Part shown: piece by piece, positions 53,729 to 61,651 of the stretch
Layout: each line of letters starts with the position of its first letter
Numbering within the stretch: position 1 is the first letter of the stretch
Origin: [Clostridium] polysaccharolyticum
GTDB lineage: Bacteria > Bacillota > Clostridia > Lachnospirales > Lachnospiraceae
Assembly: GCF_900111595.1 (NCBI RefSeq)
Contig: NZ_FOHN01000013.1
Span: 1-64,000, forward strand
Length of the DNA stretch: 64,000 bases
Direction: 5' to 3'
Program-made: the position numbers and the translations under genes
Notes under the pieces: generated by a model
Databases searched by the model: none
Seen by the model: the letters and a program-made list of their open reading frames with translations, nothing else
What the model was told of the DNA's origin: nothing

Positions 53729-55192
53729 ATGTTTATTAATCATAATATGCCGGCTTTAAGAACCAATAGCCAGTTAAAAACCAATACAGGAAGAATGAAT
53801 AAAAGCCTTGAGAAATTATCCTCAGGATACAAAATCAATCGTGCAGCAGATGATTCTGCTGGAATGGCAATTGCAAGAAAAATGAAGACCCAAATAGCGG
53901 GACTTAATCAGGCATCAAGAAATGCATCCGATGGTATTTCTGTTATTCAGACAGCAGAAGGTGCGTTGACGGAAGTTCACAATATGTTGCAGAGAATGAG
54001 GGAATTGTCTGTTCAGGCTGCAAATGGAACATTAACAGAAGATGACAGACATGCGATTCAAGATGAAATTAACCAGTTAAAACAGGAAGTAGATAGAATT
54101 TCTACAGATACAGAATTTAATACAAAGGCATTATTAGATGGAAGTTTAGATAGAAAATCCCATTCGTCTAATCCACTCATTCAGGTATTTTCTGCAAATG
54201 AAACAGTAGGAAGTGGTTCCTATAAAGTAAAACTTGCAGCTGTTCCAGAACAGGCCAGATATGAAGGAGGGGCATCTTCTGCATTTGGAGGAACAGATGG
54301 AAGAGTTTCTGCTGGAGAAGAGGGAGTTATCACAATTAACAACGAATCCGTTACGATCTATGAAGGGGAAACTCGTGCAGAAGTAATTGAAAAAGTGAGG
54401 GACTTGTGTTCTCGTGTAGATGTAGCTATGGAAACAAAGGTAAAGGATGCTGATTTGACAGCAGTTGGAACAGCATATCGTTTTGTAAGCTTAGAGTACG
54501 GTTCTGAACAAAAGCTGGAAATCAATATTTCCAATAGTGCTTTGGCAACGGCTCTTGGCATGGATAATGATGTTGAAGAAAAAGGAAAAGATCCTGTTTT
54601 ACAAAAAGTGGATGGATTTAAAAATACTGCAACAATTACATATACAAATCATAATGCAATAATAACAGATTATAATGGATTTGAAATGAAAATTGATTTA
54701 GAGCCAGCTGCAAAACAGTTAAAAGCAATTAAGGATGGAAATACAGCACTTACAGATCCAACAAATCAAGAAGCAGTTATTAGTGTTTTTGATGCGGGGC
54801 CAATGGTGCTGCAGATTGGTGCGAATGAACATCAGACAGTTGGTGTTACCATACCAGAAATGTCAACAAAGGCATTAGGTGTAGAAAATATAAATGTTTT
54901 ATCGGAGGCTGGGGCACAGCATGCAATTACTAAGGTAGATGATGCTGTAAACCTTGTTTCTGAAGTGCGTGCAAAATTAGGTGCGTATCAGAATCGCTTA
55001 GAAAGTTCCATTGCAAATGTAGATATAGCTTCTCTTAACTTAGATGAGGCACTTTCCAGAATTGAGGATGTAGATATGGCAGAAGAGATGACGAAGTATA
55101 CGCAGTTACAGGTATTAGTACAGGCCTCTACTTCTATGTTAGCACAAGCCAACGAACAGCCTCAGACAGTACTGTCCTTATTACAAAGTTAA
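53729..55192 (+). CDS. hag: Flagellin
   Basis: 487 residues. The conserved N-terminal D0/D1 helices (FINHNMPALRTN...LEKLSSGYKINRAADDSAGMAI) and C-terminal D1/D0 (NVDIASLNLDEALSRIEDVDMAEEMTKY...MLAQANEQPQTVLSLLQ) flank a variable middle of about 250 residues that should form the outer filament surface. The C-terminal ending LLQ-S is typical. GAAGGGAAGG precedes ATG 53729; the 14-residue upstream extension overlaps the previous gene and was rejected. FliS follows. Confidence 0.96.
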   Translation: MFINHNMPALRTNSQLKTNTGRMNKSLEKLSSGYKINRAADDSAGMAIARKMKTQIAGLNQASRNASDGISVIQTAEGALTEVHNMLQRMRELSVQAANGTLTEDDRHAIQDEINQLKQEVDRISTDTEFNTKALLDGSLDRKSHSSNPLIQVFSANETVGSGSYKVKLAAVPEQARYEGGASSAFGGTDGRVSAGEEGVITINNESVTIYEGETRAEVIEKVRDLCSRVDVAMETKVKDADLTAVGTAYRFVSLEYGSEQKLEINISNSALATALGMDNDVEEKGKDPVLQKVDGFKNTATITYTNHNAIITDYNGFEMKIDLEPAAKQLKAIKDGNTALTDPTNQEAVISVFDAGPMVLQIGANEHQTVGVTIPEMSTKALGVENINVLSEAGAQHAITKVDDAVNLVSEVRAKLGAYQNRLESSIANVDIASLNLDEALSRIEDVDMAEEMTKYTQLQVLVQASTSMLAQANEQPQTVLSLLQS

Positions 55193-55231
55193 TGTTGAAG
55201 TAAAAAAAGTAGGGTATAAGGTAGTGAAGAT

Positions 55232-55705
55232 ATGGAGAAAGATAGTATACAGGCATATAGTAAGCGGATTACACAGGCAAATAGAACCGAACTTGTGGTC
55301 ATAACTTATGAAATCATTATTGAACATGTTGAAAATGCAAAAAAATATTATGAAAACAGAAAAGAATTTGTGAATAGTTTAGAAAAAGCACAGTCTTTTT
55401 TAAAAGAGCTTATGGTAAGTCTTGATTTTAACTATGAGATTTCCAGTAATTTATTATCGTTATACATTTTTATTAATAAACAGTTAATAGAAGCAAAGCA
55501 GAAAAATACTTGTGAAATGCTTTCGAGAATTCAGGGTATGCTAGAAAGTCTTTTATCAAGTTTTAAACAGGTAAGCGAACAGGATAAGTCAGCACCGCTA
55601 ATGCAAAATACACAAAAAGTTTATGCGGGACTTACGTACGGAAAAGAAGATATTAATGAGATGTCAGTTATGGCAGATAGTAAAAATAGAGGTTTTCGTG
55701 CTTAA
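55232..55705 (+). CDS. fliS: FliS-like flagellar export chaperone
   Basis: 157 residues, all-helical. QAYSKRITQANRTELVVITYEIIIEHVENAKK and the later SLDFNYEISSNLLSLYIFINKQLIEA reproduce the FliS pattern (Y-x4-L...L...AK; SLD...L..LY.Y). FliS binds the C-terminal helices of flagellin to prevent early assembly, and the position 40 bp after flagellin agrees. The C-terminal 30 residues are an extension without clear relatives. Confidence 0.85.
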   Translation: MEKDSIQAYSKRITQANRTELVVITYEIIIEHVENAKKYYENRKEFVNSLEKAQSFLKELMVSLDFNYEISSNLLSLYIFINKQLIEAKQKNTCEMLSRIQGMLESLLSSFKQVSEQDKSAPLMQNTQKVYAGLTYGKEDINEMSVMADSKNRGFRA

Positions 55706-55710
55706 AGGAA

Positions 55711-55752
55711 TAAAAAACGGATTGTATCATGTGGTATAGTCCGTTTTTTATT
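55711..55752 (+). terminator. Terminator of the flagellin-fliS unit
   Basis: AAAAAACGGA pairs with TCCGTTTTTT around a loop with further weak pairing; long A and T tracts flank it. Confidence 0.82.
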
Positions 55753-55857
55753 TTGGCCACGAATTTCTATGTTCCTTTAAATTATATAGGAATACTTGAA
55801 AATAACGTTGCAAATCATGGAAGTAAAGCAAGGAAGAAATCAGGCAATTATAAAGCA

Positions 55858-55897
55858 ATAAAAAGACCAGCATCAGCCATTATAAGGCTGATGCTGG
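55858..55897 (-). terminator. Terminator overlapping the 3' end of the DUF2508 gene
   Basis: CCAGCATCAGCC (55867-55878) and GGCTGATGCTGG (55886-55897) pair perfectly around ATTATAA; on the minus strand it is followed by TCTTTTTATT. The stop codon of the DUF2508 gene (55882-55880) lies in the loop, so its last codons form one arm. Confidence 0.88.
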
Positions 55898-56119
55898 ATT
55901 GTTGCACTCTAATTGAGAATCTAATTCTTTTATTTGCTGAATTAAGTACTGATAGCGTTGCTGGACTGCGTTTACTTCATAGATAAAGCTGTCAATCAGT
56001 TCAGGGTCTACTGCGTTATCGAAGTTGGAATAAGCTGTCTCTAAAGCTAACTGAGTCCGTTGTATCTGATGGTGAAGCATTTCCCACTCTTTTGGGATTC
56101 GGTTCTTTCTTAATCTCAT
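55880..56119 (-). CDS. DUF2508 family protein
   Basis: 79 residues. W-containing N-terminus, then NFDNAVDPELIDSFIYEVNAVQQRYQYLIQQIKEL, which matches the DUF2508 (YaaL-like) pattern of small helical proteins in spore formers. Function unknown. Its C-terminus is encoded by the arm of its own terminator. Confidence 0.82.
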   Translation of the reverse strand: MRLRKNRIPKEWEMLHHQIQRTQLALETAYSNFDNAVDPELIDSFIYEVNAVQQRYQYLIQQIKELDSQLECNNPASAL

Positions 56120-56289
56120 TGTTCCCTTCTTTCTAGAACATAGTTCTCAAGACTTTTAAATTGGTACAAAATATTATATATATAGTATAGTCATGATTTG
56201 GTAAAAATATTCCATAATTTTTACAATTTAGAATATAATTGAAAGAATTATCATATAGTTAAGAAAAAGATGTCCTAGGAGACTGGGTT

Positions 56290-56559
56290 ATGAATTACTA
56301 TATTTTTCTTATTCCAATTTTATCAGCAGTAATTCTGATAATTTCTCTTTTAGCAAAAAAAATGGAATGGTTCTTGAACTTTGCCACACGTTTGTGTATA
56401 GGCGGAGTAGTTCTTTACCTTACGAGTATTGTGTGCAGTCAGGCTTTGCTTCCATGTCATGTAGGGATAAATACAACAACACTTGCAACAGTAGGTTTAT
56501 TAGGGGTGCCAGGATTTTTGCTTATCGTTTCGATAGAAACATTAAGTTCAATAAAATAG
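56290..56559 (+). CDS. bofA: BofA-family pro-sigma-K processing regulator
   Basis: 89 residues with two hydrophobic segments. The C-terminal GINTTTLATVGLLGVPGFLLI is the BofA signature. In Bacillus, BofA holds the SpoIVFB protease inactive in the outer forespore membrane until late in sporulation. CTAGGAGACTGGG precedes the ATG. Its presence points to a sporulation-capable ancestor. Confidence 0.9.
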   Translation: MNYYIFLIPILSAVILIISLLAKKMEWFLNFATRLCIGGVVLYLTSIVCSQALLPCHVGINTTTLATVGLLGVPGFLLIVSIETLSSIK

Positions 56560-56569
56560 AAAAAAACTG

Positions 56570-56598
56570 TTGACAAAGGTAAATTTTTCGTGTATAAG
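56570..56598 (+). promoter_or_regulatory. Promoter of the Tad pilus operon
   Basis: TTGACA (56570-56575), 17-bp spacer, TATAAG (56593-56598), 52 bp before the inferred ATT start of the prepilin peptidase. Confidence 0.8.
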
Positions 56599-56649
56599 TA
56601 TAAGTATCCTATTTGTCTTAACATTATAGTTTAGTGGGAGGATTTCTTT

Positions 56650-57147
56650 ATTTACATATTTATTTTTACGTTTCTGATTATTGCAGCATGGCAAGATATG
56701 TGCTGTTCTAAAATTTCTAATGAATTAATAGTTCTTGGCTATTATATCAGCATGATATACCAATGTATGTATCGAAAAAATAGTGTTGTTTGGGTAACAG
56801 GGGTTAGTGTGCCGGTTCTGATTCTGTTTTTATTGTTTGCTTTTAAAATGATAGGGGCTGGTGACATTAAAGTGTTGTCGGTAATCGGTGGTTTTTACAA
56901 TTGGAGCGTTTGTTTGAAGATTTTTCTAATAGCCTTATTATATGGGGCTGTCTGGTCATTTCTAAAGATTGTTCTTTATGGAAATATAAAAGAGCGTTTT
57001 CTGTATTTTCTTCAGTTTTGTTTCAAATGTTTAACAAAAAGGAAAAGGTTATCTTATAGGGATGGACTAAATAAGAGGGACACAATTCCTTTCTGTGTAC
57101 CAATATTACTGGCATATTTATCTTTTTTAGCTGGGGGTGCAAGTTGA
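56650..57147 (+). CDS. Prepilin peptidase (TadV/CpaA, A24 family), apparent ATT start
   Basis: A membrane aspartic peptidase that cleaves the Flp pilin leader. Two catalytic Asp are expected: one in AAWQDM (just before the first ATG, 56698) and one in GAGD. A protein from that ATG would lack the first helix and the first Asp. The open frame runs upstream to a TAG at 56632 and has GGGAGG seven nt before ATT 56650, which would start (M)YIFIFTFLIIAAWQD. ATT is therefore the likely start, giving 165 residues. The gene ends overlapping the TTG of tadZ. Confidence 0.75.
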   Translation: MYIFIFTFLIIAAWQDMCCSKISNELIVLGYYISMIYQCMYRKNSVVWVTGVSVPVLILFLLFAFKMIGAGDIKVLSVIGGFYNWSVCLKIFLIALLYGAVWSFLKIVLYGNIKERFLYFLQFCFKCLTKRKRLSYRDGLNKRDTIPFCVPILLAYLSFLAGGAS

Positions 57148-58049
57148 AAAAAAAGTTATTGGTGATTTATGATTTGGATTTGGAATATGGGAATAGACTA
57201 TTGTCTTATTTTATGAAGAAAGGGGAAGCCTTGTTTGAAGCAATGCTAATTACAAATTGTAAAAGTTTAGAAGAGATAGATAGAGATATTGCATTGCTTC
57301 TTTTGGACGAATCTTTACAAGACCTCAAATTAGGTGAGAAAGTGAAGAAAGTGTTATATTTATCTGAACATGAGACAAATGCTGCCTATATAAACAGATA
57401 CCAGTCAGCAGATATAATCCTTAAGAATGTGTTAAAGGCATTAGAGACTTTACCAGATATGCCTTGTAATGGATTCTTGAGAGGGGAGATTATTGGCGTT
57501 TATTCTCCAGTAGGTGGAAGTGGAAAGACTTTACTTGCTAAAGAATTAGCAAGAGAAATAAAAATGAAAGGAGGCAAAGTGTATTACTTTGATTTTGGTT
57601 TAGTACCGGAAATAATGGGAGAGAGAAGGGCAGATTTTTATTATGATCTGCATGAAAAAATACATATTACGGAAGATGCATGGAAGAATTATTTTTCAGA
57701 AGAAGAGGGGGTATTTAGGATGGCATCTTCTGTCTACAACACAGAATTGTGGACTATGGCACCAGAGGATATAGAGTTTTTTTTGGAGCAGATACATATG
57801 AGAAATGAAGAAGCATATTACATATTTGACATAGGGTTTTTTAATGCTGCTATAGTTAAGCTGCTTGAGGGCTGCGACAGGTGGCTTCTTCCTAAAATAT
57901 ATAGAGGAGAAAGATTAGATAAAATAGAGCATGTAAAGGAACTGATTCGTTTTCAAGGGAGAGAAGCTCTGCTTGATAAACTTAGAGAAGTGAGTCACCC
58001 GCAGGAAATTTTGAGTATGTTAAGAGGTGGGAAGGATAGTGACAGCTAA
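57144..58049 (+). CDS. TadZ/CpaE-like pilus assembly ATPase
   Basis: 301 residues. The N-terminal ~105 are a degenerate receiver-like domain, followed by a MinD/ParA-type P-loop VYSPVGGSGKT at 120-129. TadZ proteins localise the secretion machinery at the pole. The TTG start overlaps the previous gene's stop (TTGA), with GGGGGTG upstream. In place of the usual deviant Walker K-GG-x-G-K-S, here GGSGKT lacks the early Lys, as in many TadZ. Confidence 0.82.
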   Translation: MKKKLLVIYDLDLEYGNRLLSYFMKKGEALFEAMLITNCKSLEEIDRDIALLLLDESLQDLKLGEKVKKVLYLSEHETNAAYINRYQSADIILKNVLKALETLPDMPCNGFLRGEIIGVYSPVGGSGKTLLAKELAREIKMKGGKVYYFDFGLVPEIMGERRADFYYDLHEKIHITEDAWKNYFSEEEGVFRMASSVYNTELWTMAPEDIEFFLEQIHMRNEEAYYIFDIGFFNAAIVKLLEGCDRWLLPKIYRGERLDKIEHVKELIRFQGREALLDKLREVSHPQEILSMLRGGKDSDS

Positions 58050-59250
58050 TAGCATAAGGAAACAGGTGCTTAGTAAACTTAACTATGTAGAAGATGTTCA
58101 AGACTGTATCGTATCAGAGTGCATTGATAAAGAAATAAAGCAGTATTTAAAACAGCATTATATTCCTATGGAACACTGGAATATGCTGAAGAAGAGGGTG
58201 TTCGACAGTTTAAGGAGATTAGATATTTTACAAGAGTTAGTTGAAGATCAGACTATAACAGAAATTATGGTGAATGGACCAGAGCATGTCTTTATTGAGA
58301 GAGGAGGCCATGTGGTAAAGGCAGACGTTCAGTTTGAATCCAGAACTAAGCTAGAAGATGTGATACAGAAAATAGTATCTAGCAGCAATCGTGTTGTAAA
58401 TGAATCTAATCCTATTGTAGATTCCAGATTAGCTGATGGTTCCAGGGTAAATGTTGTTCTGCAGCCTGTAGCAAGAAATGGGCCTGTACTTACTATAAGA
58501 AAGTTTCCAAGTAGTCCAATAACGATGGAGAGGCTTTTGGAGATAGGGAGTATTAATAAAGAAGTATTGGAATTTCTTAGGGGATTAGTAACGGCAAAGT
58601 ATAATATTTTTATCAGTGGTGGGACAGGTTCAGGCAAGACGACATTTCTGAATGCATTATCAGACTTTATACCAAAGGATGAGAGGGTTATTACTATTGA
58701 GGATTCGGCAGAACTACAGATACGTGAGGTTGCTAATCTGGTTAATTTAGAAGCGAGAAATGCCAATGTGGAAGGGGATAATGAAATTACCATTAGGGAT
58801 TTAATAAAGTCGGCTCTTAGAATGAGGCCAGACAGAATCATTTTGGGAGAGGTAAGGGATGCGGCGGCAGTAGATTTATTAAGTGCTATGAATACAGGCC
58901 ACGATGGTTCTCTTTCTACTGGACATGCCAATAGTGCAAAAGACATGATGTATAGGTTAGAAACTCTGGTTCTTATGGGAATTGATTTGCCATTACTTTC
59001 GGTACGCCGCCAAATTGCTTCAGCACTGGATATTATTATTCATCTTGGAAGGCTTCGGGATAAGACAAGAAAGGTGCTAGAAATATCGGAAGTGCTGGAT
59101 TGTGTGGATGGAGAAATTATATTGAATCCTCTCTATATTTTTAAAGAAACTAGTACATCTTTAGAAGGACAAGTACAGGGAAATTTGCAGAGAACAGAAA
59201 ATGTCTTTGTTCATACAGAAAAACTAAAGTTAGCAGGGGTGGTGTTATAA
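58027..59250 (+). CDS. Tad secretion ATPase (TadA/CpaF)
   Basis: 407 residues. A type II/IV secretion ATPase with Walker A GGTGSGKTT (198-206), Asp box TIEDSAEL, Walker B RPDRIILGEVRD and the His box TGHDGSLSTGHAN. It powers pilin polymerisation. GTG 58027 overlaps tadZ by 23 nt; a second GTG at 58039 is nearer a GGAAGG site, so the exact start is uncertain by four codons. Confidence 0.93.
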   Translation: MGRIVTANSIRKQVLSKLNYVEDVQDCIVSECIDKEIKQYLKQHYIPMEHWNMLKKRVFDSLRRLDILQELVEDQTITEIMVNGPEHVFIERGGHVVKADVQFESRTKLEDVIQKIVSSSNRVVNESNPIVDSRLADGSRVNVVLQPVARNGPVLTIRKFPSSPITMERLLEIGSINKEVLEFLRGLVTAKYNIFISGGTGSGKTTFLNALSDFIPKDERVITIEDSAELQIREVANLVNLEARNANVEGDNEITIRDLIKSALRMRPDRIILGEVRDAAAVDLLSAMNTGHDGSLSTGHANSAKDMMYRLETLVLMGIDLPLLSVRRQIASALDIIIHLGRLRDKTRKVLEISEVLDCVDGEIILNPLYIFKETSTSLEGQVQGNLQRTENVFVHTEKLKLAGVVL

Positions 59251-59285
59251 GAGAGAGGTATGGTGTAATCGCAAAGAATAGCAAG

Positions 59286-59984
59286 TTGCTGGACTGGTGT
59301 ATTGCTCTATTTATTTGCTGGGGTGTTGCTTATCTGTTTTATGAGAATCTGATTATAGCAGGCTTGTTTAGTGTGGGGGCATTTCCGATTGTCTATCTGT
59401 TGATTAAGGAGAGAATAAAGAAGAAAAAATGGCAGCTTACTTTGCAGTTTAAGGATGGAGTTGTTAGTTTGTCAAATGCATTGGCAGCAGGGTATTCTAT
59501 TGAAAATGCGTTTCATGAAGCTGTTATAGATTTAAGGTTATTATATGATGAAAATTCTGGAATTATAAAGGAGTTTCAAAAGATTGAACAGCAAATAAGG
59601 TTAAATAGAAATGTAGAGGAATTATTAATGAAGTTTGGGATGCAGGCAGGGATTGAGGATATTAAAGACTTTGCAGAAATTGTTATGACAGCAAAAAGAA
59701 CAGGGGGAGATTTGATTAAGATAATGAAGACAACGAGCAATAGCATAGGGGAGAAAATAGAAGTGCAGAGAGAGATTCAAACCCTTATAGCGGCAAAAAG
59801 GTTTGAGGGAAATATTATGACTGTTATTCCTTTAGGGATTATTTTGTATCTAAAGCTCTGTATGCCTGGTTTTTTAAGACCACTGTATGAGGGTGTGGCA
59901 GGAAGAGGGATTATGAGCATTGCACTTACTGGATATGTGCTTTCGCTTCTGTTATTAAGAAAAATTATAGATATAAAAGTATAA
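59286..59984 (+). CDS. TadB-like inner-membrane pilus assembly protein
   Basis: 232 residues with the T2SF domain: two N-terminal helices, DGVVSLSNALAAGYSIENAF (a hallmark of TadB/C), ARRTGGD-like AKRTGGDLIKIM, and C-terminal helices. The first good start codon is TTG 59286, but its ribosome site is weak, and the open frame continues upstream to about 59244 (VIRERYGVIAKNSK), so some N-terminal residues may be missing. Confidence 0.85.
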   Translation: MLDWCIALFICWGVAYLFYENLIIAGLFSVGAFPIVYLLIKERIKKKKWQLTLQFKDGVVSLSNALAAGYSIENAFHEAVIDLRLLYDENSGIIKEFQKIEQQIRLNRNVEELLMKFGMQAGIEDIKDFAEIVMTAKRTGGDLIKIMKTTSNSIGEKIEVQREIQTLIAAKRFEGNIMTVIPLGIILYLKLCMPGFLRPLYEGVAGRGIMSIALTGYVLSLLLLRKIIDIKV

Positions 59985-59998
59985 GAGGAGAAGGAGTT

Positions 59999-61474
59999 AT
60001 GTGGTTCTATGTTGCCTTAATTGGGGTATTGTTATTTTTGTATGCAAAAGGTAAAAAGTATCGGAATTCTTATTTAATGGACATAGAAGGTTCAAAGAGT
60101 CTTTTTATATTCTGTTATCCTTCTGTTGGATTTTGGCTACATAAGTTCAGGTTTTTTTCTAGTAATAATGCAAAAAAAGTGGCTCAGACATATCGGTCCA
60201 TCTATCCAGGAGAAGATTATTTTAGACGTTATTATCTGGAGTTATGTCGTAAGTTATCTGTTCTATTTGTTTCTGTTTTTAGTTTGTGTATAATTGCTAT
60301 TTTGGTTTCTTTAGTTGATCAGCAAACTCAAACAAATCAGTATTTAGTAAAGAGGCCATCTGCAGGAAGTGTTTCAGATAGTCATAAAGTTCATTTGGTT
60401 TTAAAGGAAGGGGAAAAAAGATTAGAACAGGAATTTGTCTGGGATGTTGAACCACGTAAGTATTCGGAGGAGGAGTTAAAAAAGTATGAGGAGGAAGCAA
60501 AAAGTTATGTTACCAATTGTGTGAGAGGAGAAAATGCAACTTTAAGCGAAGTTAGCACTTCTTTAAATTTTGTGAGAAAAATTCCTTCTAATCCATTTCG
60601 TGTTAGCTGGATTGTAGATGGACAAGATGTAATCAAAGAGGATGGAACTTTAAATAATAAAAAAATAAATGAAATATGTTACGTCACCATTCAAGCTGCA
60701 CTAACATACAAAAAAAGAGAAGTATATCTAGAGATTCCTGTAGGAGTAATGCCTTATCAATGGACATGGGAAGAGGAGGTTAAAGAAGGGATGGCATCTA
60801 TGCTCTCAGAAATGGATGAAAAGAATAGCACAAAAGAGTCTTATACTCTTCCGAGCCGCATAGGAAATACAAGTATTTTGTATGTACTTCCCAAAAAGAA
60901 ACATGCAGTAAAAGTGTTTTTTCTTGGGGTTGGAAGCTGTGCAGCAGGGATAATATATTGGAAGGAAGGAGTAAAGCGAATAAAAAAGAAACGGGATAAG
61001 GAGAGTGAGCTGCTCTATCCTAATATTGTGTATAAGATTACATTGCTTTTGGGAGCTGGAATGACATTTAGAGGTGCATGGAACCGTATTATACAAGATT
61101 ACATAGAGTCAAAAAAGGCAGGAAGCAGTCAGACACAATATGTTTACGAAGAGATGATAATCACATGGAATGAAATAGAGAGTGGGATTTCAGAAAGCGA
61201 GGCATTTTCAAGGTTTGGGAAGCGAATGCAGCTGCGTCCGTATATGAGATTTTCTTCTATGATAGCTCAGAATTTAAAAAAGGGGACAAAGGGATTTTTG
61301 TTACAGTTAGAGGCAGAAGCAAAAGAAGCTCAGGAGGAGAGAAAACAGCTGGCAAAAAGGCTTGGAGAGGAAGCTGGGACTAAGCTTGTATTTCCAATGC
61401 TCGTGATGCTTGTCATTGTTTTGGCTATTGTAATGGTGCCAGCATTACTTAGTTTTTCAAAAGGAGGATTATAA
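59999..61474 (+). CDS. TadC-like pilus assembly protein with large extracytoplasmic insert
   Basis: 491 residues, far longer than typical TadC (~300). An N-terminal helix, a helix at ~85-108 (SVLFVSVFSLCIIAILVSL), then ~190 polar residues (KVHLVLKEGEKRLEQEFVWD...) before a helix at ~305-320 and the C-terminal T2SF domain (LLLGAGMTFRGAWN..., LVFPMLVMLVIVLAIV). The insert should lie outside the membrane. AGGAGAAGGAG precedes the ATG. It follows tadB by 14 bp. Confidence 0.82.
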   Translation: MWFYVALIGVLLFLYAKGKKYRNSYLMDIEGSKSLFIFCYPSVGFWLHKFRFFSSNNAKKVAQTYRSIYPGEDYFRRYYLELCRKLSVLFVSVFSLCIIAILVSLVDQQTQTNQYLVKRPSAGSVSDSHKVHLVLKEGEKRLEQEFVWDVEPRKYSEEELKKYEEEAKSYVTNCVRGENATLSEVSTSLNFVRKIPSNPFRVSWIVDGQDVIKEDGTLNNKKINEICYVTIQAALTYKKREVYLEIPVGVMPYQWTWEEEVKEGMASMLSEMDEKNSTKESYTLPSRIGNTSILYVLPKKKHAVKVFFLGVGSCAAGIIYWKEGVKRIKKKRDKESELLYPNIVYKITLLLGAGMTFRGAWNRIIQDYIESKKAGSSQTQYVYEEMIITWNEIESGISESEAFSRFGKRMQLRPYMRFSSMIAQNLKKGTKGFLLQLEAEAKEAQEERKQLAKRLGEEAGTKLVFPMLVMLVIVLAIVMVPALLSFSKGGL

Positions 61475-61651
61475 ATGAAACTTTTAGAAGAATTTTTTGC
61501 AGAAGAAGATGGAATTGGAGTGGTTGAAATTATTTTGATTTTAGTAATTCTTATTGCGCTAGTACTTTTGTTTAAAAATGAAATAACGTCCATTGTCAAG
61601 AAAGCTTTTTCCACTATTAAATCAGATTCCTCTACAATTATAGATGATTAA
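61475..61651 (+). CDS. Flp-type pilin (58 residues)
   Basis: ATG 61475 to TAA 61651, with AAAGGAGGATTATAA upstream. A short leader ends in Gly (MKLLEEFFAEEDG), and the mature chain would begin IGVVEIILILVILIALVLLF, placing Glu at +5, the hallmark of type IV pilins cleaved by A24 peptidases. A short polar tail follows. It is the probable major pilin of this Tad operon. The downstream gene starts 8 nt before its stop. Confidence 0.85.
   Translation: MKLLEEFFAEEDGIGVVEIILILVILIALVLLFKNEITSIVKKAFSTIKSDSSTIIDD

Noticed and set aside
55729-55986. Plus-strand 85-residue frame between fliS and the DUF2508 gene
   Set aside because: It runs through two terminators and antisense to the DUF2508 gene, with no ribosome site.
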